Shown: positions 35,672 through 47,361 of the stretch, in pieces
How the letters are laid out: the number at the start of each line of letters is the position of its first letter
How positions within the stretch are numbered: the stretch's first letter is position 1
Source of the DNA: Adiantum capillus-veneris
Lineage: Eukaryota > Streptophyta > Polypodiopsida > Polypodiales > Pteridaceae
Direction of reading: 5' to 3'
NCBI GenBank assembly: GCA_014529385.2
Contig: CM043953.1
Location: 91,329,842-91,393,841 of the forward strand
DNA length: 64,000 bases
The notes under the pieces: generated by a model
Told to the model about the DNA's origin: nothing
Databases searched by the model: none
The model's input: the letters and a program-made list of their open reading frames with translations, nothing else
Position numbers and translations under genes: made by a program

Positions 35672-36586
35672 TGTTAGTAGCAAGCTAACGTGGACACCAT
35701 TTTTCAGAGTTCTCCTTGTAAAAACAATTATTATTTTGATAAATCGAGAATATTGTAACTCCTGTTTTCTTGATAAACCTTGTAATTAATGAGCCGGGGC
35801 TACAAGCTTCCAGATTATATCAGCCATTCAATTCCCAGCTTTGGTAGAACTCCAGATTATCACTTTTGACCGCCCAAAAACCTTGGCTAAGGTATAAAAG
35901 CCAATTTTTGTAAGTTTTTTATAAGTTTTTGGATAAGAAATACACAGCGTGAGCTAACGGCGCTCATTTCTCTCCTTCTCGTACTTCCTACTCCCTCTCC
36001 GGTTGTCACATTGCGAATGCGTTTGTTGCATTGCAACCACAGGTAAGAGCTCTACGCACTGACGTAAGCCATTCACAGTATTTTGTAGCTTTTGGCGTCG
36101 CCGACCGCAGCTTAATTTCATCATAACTAGGAATTTACACTTTCAAATCAAAAACTAAGAATAGGAGGGGTATTGGGGCATCATTGCTAAGCATTTAGAT
36201 GCATTCTGGATCGAAAACGATTAGGTCAAAAATCCACTACCGTTAATAATCGCGATTTTGGAACTTGACCTAAAGTGAGGTTTTAGGCCATAGGCATGTG
36301 TGCTTAGGTCTTATAAACTTGTCCTAGGAGTTTCATTACGTTTGGATGTCATTTGATGCTGTAACGGATGTGATTTGCTTGCCGCCGATGAGCGATTGGC
36401 TTTTGGTGATTTCAGTCACTTGAGTGTGGCTTGAGTTAGATGCGAGTTGTTAGTTGTTTTCCAAGATATTGACAACCTCTTGTAGACTCTATGTACTAGT
36501 CGAGTCAGCTTCGTCCCATGGTTTGACAAAGTAATCGTGGTTCTCTCTAATACTGCAATAAGATAGGATGGTGAGGTTAGACAACA
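35672..36586 (+). repeat. 5' LTR of gypsy-2, 915 bp
   Basis: Starts TGTTAGTAGCAAGCTAACG exactly where the copia RT stops and ends ACAACA two bases before a tRNA-Asp primer site. A TATA box lies at 35893-35899 (GGTATAAAAGCC). The tip carries a small inverted repeat GTTAG...CTAAC. At 36242-36257 it holds an echo of the palindrome that is repeated in the leader. Confidence 0.85.
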
Positions 36587-36588
36587 TT

Positions 36589-36606
36589 TGGCGTCGTTGC
36601 CGGGGA
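36589..36606 (+). other. Primer binding site of gypsy-2, tRNA-Asp type
   Basis: TGGCGTCGTTGCCGGGGA differs by one base from the tRNA-Asp site TGGCGCCGTTGCCGGGGA used by Tat/Athila-type gypsy elements. It sets the LTR end. Confidence 0.85.
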
Positions 36607-38357
36607 ACAAAGAGATCTAAACTAGGGAAAAACACGAGCGTCTTGTGTAATTGTCCTTTAACTTCCTCCAGGTTCGCTTAGAGTTCGAAACTCTTTTTAG
36701 AAACCGCATAGCTTAAGATTGTCGTCTTTTGCTGTGTAGAGGTAGCTTGGAAGTAATCGTACTTGCTGAGTACCTTTAGGATTGTAGAATTGTAGATTTA
36801 GATTAGGATTTGGAGAACGATTGGTAGACGAAACAAGTCTTAAGATGAAGACTCTGAAAAACATAAAAAACACAAGAAAATGAGTGTTGGTGGACACTTT
36901 CCACAACCTCATTGCATGAGAAACTAGGAGTAGGGTAAGTAGGATCCGAGGTGGGTTTTATAGCATTGCTCTCTCTGAAAGAATCAAGTGTGAGTTGTTA
37001 TATAAGGTTGCAGAATTTCAGGTCTACGATTAGAAATAGCACGAAAGGACTCAAATTCACTCAATCCTAGGGAGTAAGCCTAAAAGTTGTATGAACCAGT
37101 GGGTAAGCTCAAGGACACTTCGAGGTAAAAATTTCAAGAAGTTGACCAAAACTAAGATTATTTACTTTTTCTTGACTTTTTAGGCCAAACTAAGTTTTGA
37201 CTTGATTCATAGGCTTAAAACACATCATAAAAGGACTGTCAAGTGCTCATTTCAAGCCTCAAGTTAATAATCGCGATTATTAACTTTTTGATCTAAATTG
37301 GCCAAGGCTCATACCATTGACTCATTGCATGTGTACAAACAACTTTTGTAAAGGCCCAAGAGATTTGGATCACTAAACTGGCAAAAAACTGGGTGAAAAC
37401 TAAAGTTTGTACTGACTTTTTGAATCTTGAGTACGAATAGAGGAAAAATTTATCCAAACTTGGTGAAAATTGATTCATGGGCTTATATTGATGTGATAAA
37501 CATGTATATATGCTCAGTCGACCAAAAACTTACAAAAATTTGACAAAAGTAAATAATCGCAATTATTTACATTTGCCCTGTTTTTGAACTTTTTTTACCA
37601 AGTTGGCATACCACTAGCTTTACCATGTTGTAATAAGCCCACAAACCACCAAAGATTTGAATCAGTGGAGTGAAAATTGTGACAAAAATTGCAAAGTTAG
37701 TCTGCGGACAGATAATTGATGACCATTTGACCAAAAATTGTCCAAACTTGATGAAAATTGGCTAGTGACCTTAACATAAGGTGCTTAATAGATCTGTGTC
37801 AAAGTTGGGATAAAAATTTGCAAAAAATTATCAAAAGTAAATAATCGCAATTATTTACTTTTGCTTCCAAACTTGGTGATTTTGCAAATTTGAGTATACC
37901 ACAAAGTCAAGCACATCAATTGGACCCCACAAATCAATTTTGGTGAAATTTGGACCACAAAAGTGAAACCTAAGACAGATTCTCTAAATCAGAGTCTGCG
38001 GACATGGAACAGTGGGTAAACTTGATCAATTTTTGTCCAAACTTGTTGAAACTTTCCCAAGGGCTTTAACAAGTTGTATACTTGCCAAACCAATCTAGAA
38101 AATGCAAAGGCCCATGCTAGACTTCTAAGGGGATCCATATGACCCATCCTTAGAACTATCTCTTGTGGACTTCTCATGCTAGACTAGGACAATTAACGGC
38201 CATGAAGATCATCTATATCTTCAAAATCAAAGATAAGGGATCTGCGGATCTACCAACTTACTTGTTTAGGGATTGTTATGACAATAACTTTGTTATGATG
38301 ACTCCTGAGAAGGTAGAATAAACCAAATACTAGGGGTATTCCATACGGGATTGGATA
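36607..38357 (+). other. Gypsy-2 untranslated leader with palindrome repeats
   Basis: About 1.75 kb without a gene. From about 37150 to 38060 a degenerate unit of about 287 bp recurs, containing phrases like TCCAAACTTGGTGAAAATTG. Its CG-centred palindrome stands at 37263-37284 (perfect, 11 bp per arm), 37549-37570 and 37837-37858 (one mismatch each). See the corresponding finding. Confidence 0.7.
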
Positions 38358-40216
38358 ATGGGGGAAGGACCAGAAACCACTCCAAGAGACGAACATCGTG
38401 AGAGATCATCTGAGAGTAATGTGAAGAAACCAGAAACCACCTCATCACGAGGAAAAACGGGTGACACTAAGGCCAGCCCATGGCTACATGAGTCACTATT
38501 TCGGACAGACTGGTTTGAAGGACTCGGAACAGGACCAACTCCTAGAAGACCTGGAGTTGAACCAAATAGACGTGTCAAACCAGCTGATTTCCAAAAATGG
38601 GTCAGAAAATACAGTGGATTAGGGGATCCATATGACCACTTAGCAAGCTTCAAGCAAGTGCTAAGAGCGGAGCGTATATTCGATTTCCATACTCAATTCG
38701 AAGGATTTGGGATGACATTAGAAGGATAAGCTTTGACATGGTTCCAAAACATTCCACCAAGGTCAATCATGGATTTGAATACATTAGCTCAAGGATTTGT
38801 AGCTGCTTGTTCTAAAATGGGGATTAAACATAATACAGTAGCTCAAATCTACAGCTTTACACAGAAACATGGTGAGTATGTTAGAGATTGTGCAACTCGA
38901 ATGAAACAATATATTGCCAGATGCCCAGAGATGGAGATGCCTGTAGAGGAGCGACTTGTTTCATTGTTTCTGGAGGGACTGCTAAACAAAGAACTTCATG
39001 CTATACTCTATAGTAAAAAGCATACAACACTAGAGGCGTGTGTGTCTGATGCTATCGACCTAGGAGACAATTGTGAGATCTTTAATGAAGAGGACGTCTC
39101 AAAGGATAACCAAAGTGAGAAGACTGCATCCACAAAACCAGCACAAGTGGGAACGGCTGCTGCGGCACCACTTTTAGCCATAGAAGATATGCTAAAAAGA
39201 ATGAATGACATGATGAACAATATGCAAAAGGCACCTATGAGAGGACTAGGAGAGGGGATATCCCCACAGGGACAACCAATTAGGCCACAAAAATGGTGTG
39301 CAATCGAGGGGAAATGGACAAACCACGAGACCAGAAGTGCTACTTCAGACCAAAGTATGATGGGAATGTTCAGTACGTGCCCATGAGGCCAAAAGGACAA
39401 CCCATGTACAAATATCAACCTAATATGGCTCAAGTTCAGAGACCACCAATGGGTATCGAGAGACCTCAACCTGTGTTGGGACAACAACCTCCTTATCCAG
39501 GACATAATGCGGTGCCTGTAAAGTACATGCACTGAGAAGGGGTCATAGATGAACAAGCATTAGTGCTTGTTACACCCTATGCAAAAGCTAGTCCATCTAC
39601 CGTAATGGTAGAGGGAGATTGGTATAGTCCACAACCACCACCAATGGAGGAAACCATGACTTATGCTCCACCAGATCTCGCACCAATATATTATGTAGCT
39701 AATCAAGGTGTCAAACCTCCTATGGGAAGACCCATGATGAAGCCCAGAACAGGAACCTGTCATAACTGTGGTGCTGATGACCATTGGAAAAATGAATGTC
39801 CAGAGCCTGACAAAAACTTCAAACCAATTGAAGCCTATTGCATACAATGTTGCAAAAAGGGAGGACACTTTCCGGAAGATTGTCCTAAGAATCCTTTGAA
39901 CAAGGGAAAAACCGTAGTCAACGTAGCCCAAGTGATGCCTAGTAGCTCATCAGAGAGCGAACCGATTGTTCCAATCAAGGTAATCACTAGAGCTCAGGCA
40001 AAGAAAAAGAAACACAATTCCTCTGATGATTCGGAGAATACAAAAGTTTCTTCTCAAAGAATCAAAAGGAGCAGAAGCAAAAGATATGAGATGAGAAAAC
40101 AAAAACAACGGGTTGAAAACGAAGAGAAAGAAAAAATTCTAGCCCAGGACAAGTTGAAGGAAACGGGCAGTGACTTTAAGGAAACAACCGTGAAATCTGG
40201 GATCCATTCTGGTTGA
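38358..40216 (+). pseudogene. Gypsy-2 gag, decayed
   Basis: Begins ATGGGGGAAGGACC and encodes a retrotransposon Gag domain (KWVRKYSGLGDPYDHLASFK, then ALTWFQNIPPRSI, CPEMEMPVEERLVSLFLEGL). Two zinc knuckles follow: CHNCGADDHWKNEC and CIQCCKKGGHFPEDC. Lesions: a stop at 38727-38729; loss of one A in the A-run at 39289-39293, which shifts the frame; a stop at 39533-39535; and another shift near 40.2 kb. The Gag type fits the tRNA-Asp-primed, non-chromovirus gypsy lineages. Confidence 0.88.
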
Positions 40217-42535
40217 TAAAATTTTTGAGCCTATCAATGCTGCCTTGGAAGCCTACCAAGCCGGACTAAAAGCAAGCCAAAACATGGAAAACAGATGGAA
40301 AAACTATCCATCTCCAGACATGGAAGCAGCTAAGCTGGAAGCTTATCAAAATTTGATAAGAATCACCCAGGAAATTCTGGATAAACAAAAACCCAAGCTT
40401 GAAAGTATTGCAAAATCGAAAGAGCTTGCGGTAGAAGAAACGAAAGAAAATCTGATGTGGTGGTAGAATCCCACCTTGAAACAAATGAACCAGAGCTCCT
40501 GGTGCCGGACAATGAAGATGCCTTAGACGGAATTCCATTCGTAGAAGAAGATTGGCCAGGACACTTATGGGAAAAGGTAAGGGAGATCAATGATGGAAGC
40601 CTAACTTTAAAGTCAGTCCCTATAGAAGAAGTCTGGTTGGATAACCTACTAGCTGATATAAACCTGGATATACAATCCTTATACAGAGATTGCGGATCAG
40701 AGGCTTCAGGGATATCTAAACCAATGACATTAAAAACATTACCTTCTTACTTGGGAGATAACGAAGATGAGTCTATCATTTGCAAAACCACTCAAGTCAA
40801 AAGAGCCAAACAGACCCTAGAAGTAGACAACATTCATTCAATCATGTCTACACCTATCCAATGCAATCTCACTTTGGGGGAACTGTTGAAACTCAGGCCA
40901 TACTTATGGAATGATTTACAGAAAAACCTAGAAAAGGTGGGGATAACGGGGTTAATCTCTAAGAATGTGGAAAACTTGAAAAATGAAACGGGATACAAAG
41001 AGATTCGATCAGTTCTTATGAACAAGGTTGGAGAATATTATGAAGGGGAAGAAGGAAACACTACCCTCCCAGTGAAATATAATGACATTGAAACCATGGC
41101 AATACTGGATAGTGGAGCTAGCATAGCCATAGCTACTAAAGCAGTATGGGAATCCTGGGGACAGCCAGCCATTAGACAAACGCAAATGAAATTGCAGTTG
41201 GCTGACGGACACATTGAAAGATCGCTAGGGCTACTAGAAAAAGTGATAGTCAACTCATGTGGAATTGAATATCAACACACTTTTACCATAGTAGACTTTG
41301 AGAAAAAACTCAACTATGAAATCATATTGGGAAGACCTTTCATGCGATAGGTACAACTTATCCAAGATTGGGGAAACGACTATCTGTACTTAAAGCAGGT
41401 GGGATCTATAACAAGAGTCACTCTAAAGGACCACACCTATAGAGACATCTTGAAAACACCCATTCAAGAGTTTGATTCAGTCTCTTCGGTTGAAACTAAA
41501 CTTCCATCATGGCTAAACAAAGACACTCCTATTTGGATGTGTGGAGCTTCAGAAAATGGAAGCTTAAGACGAGAGGAATGTATCCTAGAAAGAGACTGTA
41601 CAGATGAAGCCTACATACCTGAACCCTTCCCAGAGCATTTATTCGAACCATTCGAGTGGACTCAAATCTTAGCGACAATGGATGTATGTGTGAATACGTC
41701 TATGCCTACTCAATTTTGCAATGAGGATGGCTACGACATAATTCCCATCCAAATGATGTCAGTCCTTAACATCAAGACAGACAAGGATGAGGAAACAAAG
41801 GACTTGATGAAATCTCAACAAGTCTTTTTTGACCTCTATTACGATGCAACTAATGAGTTGGATGAACACTCAGCTACCTCTGAAGATTCGGGATCCGAAA
41901 AACAACATACGAGAGCTCAACTATTCTTAAGGGAGAGGGAGGAAAAGTTTTTTGACTTTCCAAACAAAAAATCAAGAAGACAAAAATGGTATAGAAGAAA
42001 GAGAGACACTAAAATTGTGAAAGCACGACCTATGCCATTAGTATCCAGTAAAACACAATTCCTGATGCAGTTAGATGCTTAAGATTGTGTCAAGGACAAA
42101 ATAACTCGCAGATATCCTTCGAACGAAAACTCAAAAATGTCTCAGACATCGAGAAAAACAAGGAAGGGTACTCAAGAAGAACATCAGAATAAAAAAACAC
42201 TCATGACTAGAGTCGAGCGGAAAAAGAAATATCAAGAGTTGAAAAAAGCTCTAAAGGAGATATACACCACAGAGATGAAAACCACGGAAGAGGATGGGAG
42301 GGATGTAATGCATGTTCCATCCCATTACAGAAAGTATACTCTCCAAGATCGAAAAATCATAATCGAACAACCTGTTAGGGAACTACGGAAACAAGGTGAA
42401 TCTTACGAAGGGCCTGAAAACGCTAAAAGGGTAGACTTGGCTGAACCAGGAGAAGAGCTTAGGCCGGCCTTCATTGCAAATGACCTAACAAAAGAAGAAG
42501 AAAAGATTTTGTTAAGTTTGCTAAAGGAATAATGA
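40217..42535 (+). pseudogene. Gypsy-2 protease region and long linker, decayed
   Basis: After a frameshift the frame 40457-41350 contains the retropepsin AILDSGASIAIAT (catalytic Asp codon at 41108) and ends ILGRPFMR. Reading resumes in the same frame after stops at 41348 and 42080, giving an acidic linker and ending near EEEKILLSLLKE just before the RT block. The distance from protease to RT is long for gypsy elements, and the linker sequence is not recognised. Confidence 0.82.
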
Positions 42536-43061
42536 GACATCTTTGCTTGGTCTTACAAAGATCTCAAGGGTGTTGATCCAGAAATCTGCCAACATACCAT
42601 ACCCATGAGAGATGATGCGAAACCAAGTAGACAGAAACCATACACTTAAAACGAAACATTTGCCAGAAAGATCAAAGAAGAAATTGAAAAACTAAAAGAA
42701 AGCTGAATTCATTTACGAAATTGAACACACTGATTGGGTGTCCCCAATTGTGGTAGTACCTAAGAAGAATGGGAAATTACGAATGTGCGTTAATCTCAAA
42801 AAAGTGAATGCAGCTACCATTAGAGACAGCTTTCCTCTTTCGATAAACTGAGCACGTTTTAGAACGAGTGGCAGGAAAAGAAGCTTACAGCTTCTTAAAT
42901 GGCTTTTCTGGAAACAATCAACTTTTGGTTGACCCAAAAGATCAGCACAAAACTACTTTTGCAACAGAATGGGGTATATTTGCCTATCGGGTTATGCCGT
43001 TTGGGTTAACTAATGCTCCGACCACATTTCAGAGATTGATGAGCCATGCTTTCAAAGAGTA
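42536..43061 (+). pseudogene. Gypsy-2 reverse transcriptase N-terminus, decayed and interrupted
   Basis: Readable motifs: DIFAWSYKDLKGVDP, TDWVSPIVVVPKKNGKLRMCV, then after shifts GKEAYSFLNGFSGNNQ, FATEWGIFAYRVMPFGLTNAP and FQRLMSHAFKEY, where LARD-A inserts at 43062. Shifts are near 42700 and 42850. The YVDD block would follow but is cut off. The motif FGLTNAP and the spacing identify Ty3/gypsy. Confidence 0.9.
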
Positions 43062-44011
43062 TGTTAGCAGCGGCTAACGACTACACCAATTATGCACCAA
43101 GCTGTGGATGTGCCATAGTGCACAATATTTACTTTTCATTGTATAGGGCTTGGACTCATTTAGGAGTTCCAAAGTTGTATGAGTCTACGCTAGAGAGCTC
43201 ACTTTATCCCATAGTTGAAGGGTTTGAGGCCCAAAACTATAAAAGAGCCCTATGCTTAATGAGAGGTCATTCTTGAGTGGTCCTTTTGAGAAATCCTTCC
43301 CTAGAGGAGGTCTTGATAGCCTAGCCTTTGAGCTTAATGCCCATGCTTAGAAGGCTAGTGCTAATCACATGTAATTAGTGTAATCCTCTCTGAATTAATC
43401 TAGTCTTCATTATGTTGTCAATCATGTTTATCTACTTTCCTTCATTGTTTTGAAGTGTTGATCTTCTCTAATCTAACTCTTACTTATGCTAAGCTACTCC
43501 GATTAGTGGAGTCCTTATCTAACTCTCTCGATTAAGCTGAGTGGGTGTACTCGTGATTGAGGGATTAGAGTTGTCCCCTAATGGTGTGCTTGTGTGTGTG
43601 TAGGTTTAAGAAGCCTTGAGCTTAATTTGATTATGTGTGACTTGATTTGGACACCATGATTGGCATGGCTGGGGTGGCCGAATTGAATGCGATCTTGTGT
43701 GCTTAATCGTCAATGCATGTAATTAGAGTTGTGCTTGAGAGATTCCAAGATTAGTGTGTTTCACTTTGTTTCTTGATGTGTGTAGATGATTGCTTGAATT
43801 GATGCTTGATGTGCGATTAGCATTAGTTGTTTGGGATGATTTCTAATTGCATTGGAGGATGCACGCTCTTGAATCCTCTCAATCTTTGCATCCGATGACG
43901 CTCTCGCACATTCTTTGTGTGATGCCTCCAAGCCCTAGCCGGGTCATACTCTTTCTCTTAGGATTGATAGATTTTGTGGGAGATTGCCTATGCTATGGCG
44001 AGCCTCCAACA
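43062..44011 (+). repeat. Left LTR of LARD-A, 950 bp
   Basis: Begins TGTTAGCAGCGGCTAACG within gypsy-2 RT and ends CCAACA before the primer site. A TATA box lies at 43238-43244 (ACTATAAAAGAG). Compared with the LTR at 60423 it has about 248 extra bases (about 43217-43465), the part containing the TATA box. The GTTAGC/GCTAAC tip is a perfect 6-bp inverted repeat. Confidence 0.88.
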
Positions 44012-44012
44012 T

Positions 44013-44030
44013 TGGTGCCGCTACCGGGGA
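44013..44030 (+). other. Primer binding site of LARD-A
   Basis: TGGTGCCGCTACCGGGGA resembles the tRNA-Asp site with three differences. The same sequence stands at 61126-61143 after the second LTR. Confidence 0.75.
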
Positions 44031-45157
44031 TGGGTTGCCTACGCTTGTGGAGTTGAGGTTGCAAAAGATAAGAGTAATTTGATTATCGATTTCTTGTAAT
44101 TAGGTAGGATTTGATTTGTGTGTAGTGTAATTAGGTTTAATTAGATGTGTATAGAGTCATTTCACCCCAAAAACCCCTAAATTCTCTTTTGATTTTGCTA
44201 ATTTTTCACTAACCTTCACTAATTTTGCATCCCATTCATGCTAATTTCGTGCTAATTGTACTAATTCCATGCTAATTTCATGCTAATTGTGCTAACCTAA
44301 CCACTAATTTTGATTTGGAATATATGCTAAATCCCCTTAATTGAGGAGGATCATCACTCTTAATTGCTCTAATCTATGCCTAATCATGAAATTGAGTGTT
44401 GATTTTGGTCAATTTTTTGATCAATTTTGGACCGAATCGGAGTTGCACACATGTGTGTGCAATGGAGTGTCTACGCGAGGAGCAAGGATTAAGCGAGCAA
44501 GTAATCAATTGTAAGTGGATTGACCTACTCCGTTCAATTTTTGATTGATTAAGTTTATCCCATTGAGTTGCTAAATCATTGCTAAAATTAGGTGTGTGTG
44601 CCTAATTGATGGAATTTATGCCTAATTTGATGAAATTGGAATGAAATTGAACACCTAAATGCTTGTAGATTGATGATTTTGCAGGAAATGTGTGTGCAAA
44701 CATTAGGAATTGGCCTAATTTTGTTGCTAATTGAGCAAAAAATTGGATTTGTGTACCTAATTTTTGTGTGTGTACAATACTAAATTGAGTGAAAATTTGA
44801 TCAATTTCTGATTAAAATTGAGTTAATTTAGCATGTATATACTCAAGTATGTGTGATCAAGTGTGCAATTGATGAATGCAATGAGTGTTTAATGAAATTT
44901 TTGCACAAATCGACGGCCTAAATTTAGGTGTGTGTGCCTAATTAATGGCCAATTATGCCTAAATTGTGAATGAATAATTGGTATATTTTACCAATTATGA
45001 TGAGTAATTTGGACTAAAAGATCGGTGTATTTGATTGATTGATTTTAGATGACTCAATTGCGCATAATTGAGAATGATTTTATGTATTGCCATTGAGATG
45101 TATGCCAATTCGATTGGATATGGTAACAATTTCGATGATTTGTGCATTTGGAGGTGC
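44031..45157 (+). other. LARD-A leader, left part, non-coding
   Basis: AT-rich, no gene. At about 44205-44310 short words of the type TGCTAATT recur every 10-14 bp (TTCATGCTAATTTCGTGCTAATTG and so on), a low-order repeat. LARD-B inserts at its right end. Confidence 0.65.
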
Positions 45158-45162
45158 CATAA
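45158..45162 (+). repeat. Target site duplication of LARD-B, left copy
   Basis: CATAA precedes the LARD-B left LTR. The identical CATAA follows the right LTR at 55663-55667. A 5-bp duplication is standard for LTR retrotransposon integration. Confidence 0.92.
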
Positions 45163-46216
45163 TGTTGGACGGATATGCCGCGACAGACGTCAGCACAGCG
45201 AGAACTCACCTAACATGTAATGTCAGCTAAGGACGAAGCTCAACCCGCAGGCGCATGGAAGCAAGCAAAGGGTGTCAACCTCTACTCGACCGACTAATGA
45301 CTACTTCCTACATAGATATCAACTCTACATGCCATCGGTTCTGTGAATGTGAGAGTCTCCCATGATGCTACTGCAAGACAAAATCCCATTAGACGTTCTC
45401 GAAACGTTACGAAACTTGAGGGATATCCTATCAACACCAATAGGACACTCTCCCTAAGGTCCGGGACAAAAAAAACCTACTCAATACCCTCCGTGCAGAA
45501 AACACGTAGGATGTGTCTGGCTGGTTTTTTCAGGTCAACGTTTCCAAAAACTAAAGTGCCTAATGTGTAGCTCTACTCGCTCTGATCACGTGGATATGCT
45601 GAAATGAAAAAATGGACAACAGTTACTCACCGAAACTCCAAAATTAGCTCGCGGGTGAATCTGCCAAAACACAGACGAACGCGCGTGATGTAAGCATCAA
45701 CGCGTAGCTCTCCTCGTGGGCAACACACTGCTGCTCTCCGTTTGCGATTCCGACCACCGTAGCTCCTGTAGCGCGCACACACTCTCTCACTCTCTCGCAG
45801 TCTCCCAATGACACAGAAGATCAGATTATTAGAAGTCTCTTTACAAAGCTTTAGGTTTTGGCTTATATACTAAGCCTTAGAAAACCTAATGTCTGACCAA
45901 AATGACCTGATTTGTCCCTAGGCTTCTATAGAGCTTAATTACAACACTGTGAGCTGGCTTCGCTCATCCAACAAGCATCTGTGGCCAAAATACAATTGCT
46001 GACTTAAAATATGAAGTTCCCGTAAACATTACAAAAGTGGCCGTAATGGCTCAAAATAATAATAACGGGATATTCGATGATGTCCATGAGCTTGTATCTT
46101 CACATTACAGCATCCATCTTTGTCTTCATCACTTCATCAACATCTTTTTTTGGAATATTTAGAGAATCTTCATGGAATCTTTGTGGAAGTGTTGTTGAAA
46201 GGTTGACCTTTCAACA
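45163..46216 (-). repeat. LARD-B 3' LTR (left on the plus strand)
   Basis: Pairs with 54610-55662. On the minus strand it begins TGTTGAAAGGTCAACC, a perfect 11-bp inverted repeat with a 2-nt spacer (46193-46216). A minus-strand TATA box (GTATATAAGC) lies at 45862-45870. Near 45500 it has ACGTAGGATGTG, an echo of the leader palindrome. Confidence 0.92.
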
Positions 46217-46253
46217 CTCTCCCCCTCCGAAGTCTTGTCGTCCCCGACAAGAC
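46217..46253 (-). other. LARD-B polypurine tract and adjacent hairpin
   Basis: On the minus strand GGAGGGGGAGAG (46228-46217) abuts the 3' LTR. Just upstream GTCTTGTCG and CGACAAGAC form a perfect 9-bp stem with loop GGGA (46253-46232). This parallels the chromovirus hairpin with loop AGGA. Confidence 0.75.
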
Positions 46254-47361
46254 CCTATGTCTGCAGTGGCCTTGACGAGTGCTTCATGTTTTGGTGTTGG
46301 TTGAAGCTTTTGTTGTTGCAGTTGCTTCTACCAGATGCTTTGTATGTTGTAGAGGTACCTTTTTCTTGTACATGTAGTGTAGTTGAAGCCATAGCTCTCC
46401 CCCTCCATCTATCTGTGCAAGCATATATAATGTCCCATCATTGGACATTTGCATTTGACACGATTTGTGTTCCACCCATGCACTTACACAACAAAATGAT
46501 GATGACGAAGCGGTATTAGGTTTCATAAGCATTTGCTCAACAACAACGACTCTGACTTCAAGCTACTAACACTTATCCAATGTACATCAAGTCAATAATA
46601 GTAGCCATACGGCCATAAGTACTTTAACTCAACAAAACTCGTTTACATCAAACATAAGTACATATAGCCTCACATTTAATGGTGACTAAAGGCATTTTTT
46701 CCCACTGGGTTTTTCCCTTTAGTCCTATCTAGGTATCCAAGACCTTCATTTTGTAACATACGTCACATTTTATTTTTACTATTTTATTTTTCTTATAAAA
46801 ACATAGAAAAGCAGACCAACAACATCCCCAAACAACTACATGCTCATAATCTATAGGATCCAAGGGGAGCGGCCCAGAAACAATTCAAAAAGGCTTCAAG
46901 ATTACAGGTACACATGCAGGATGACACCCAAAGAACAAACAAGCATGGGAAACAATATGCGGTGCGAGAGGAGTTTGAATGGGTGCTTCCAGGAGTGAAC
47001 GTAGCTAGAGAAGCAAAAATATATTTGACTTCAAGAGCTGCCGTTACTCACAAGAAGGGTTTTTGTCGACGAGGTTTTTTCCACTCTCCTCACTGTGTTC
47101 ATGTGCGTGAGTGTTTTCTGGACAACTCCGCCACTCCACCATTTAAAATAGTAGACTTTGACTCTTATGCTCACCTCTTCCAGCATGAGTGACATGACTT
47201 TATGTGTGCTCAACTCTCCAGCTTGAGCTTTAATCTAAATATCTAGACTCATAGACCACAAAGAATATTAAGACATGAAGCTTGGGTTTGACGCTTGCTC
47301 ATTTAGTGGCTCAGCTGTCCGACTCTTGACTCTTATGCCATTATTTTTATGGCAACTTGAC
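46254..47361 (-). other. LARD-B 3' region, non-coding
   Basis: About 1.1 kb between the end of the ORF2 frame and the polypurine-tract hairpin. Open frames on either strand are short and without motifs. Confidence 0.5.

Noticed and set aside
43847-44056. Open frame repeated at 60960-61169
   Set aside because: It spans the end of the LARD-A LTR and the primer site; its duplication comes from the LTR, not from a gene family.
45163-46216. Possibility that LARD-B is on the plus strand
   Set aside because: The tRNA-Asp primer site lies next to the right LTR reading on the minus strand and the polypurine tract next to the left LTR; ORFs are also on the minus strand.
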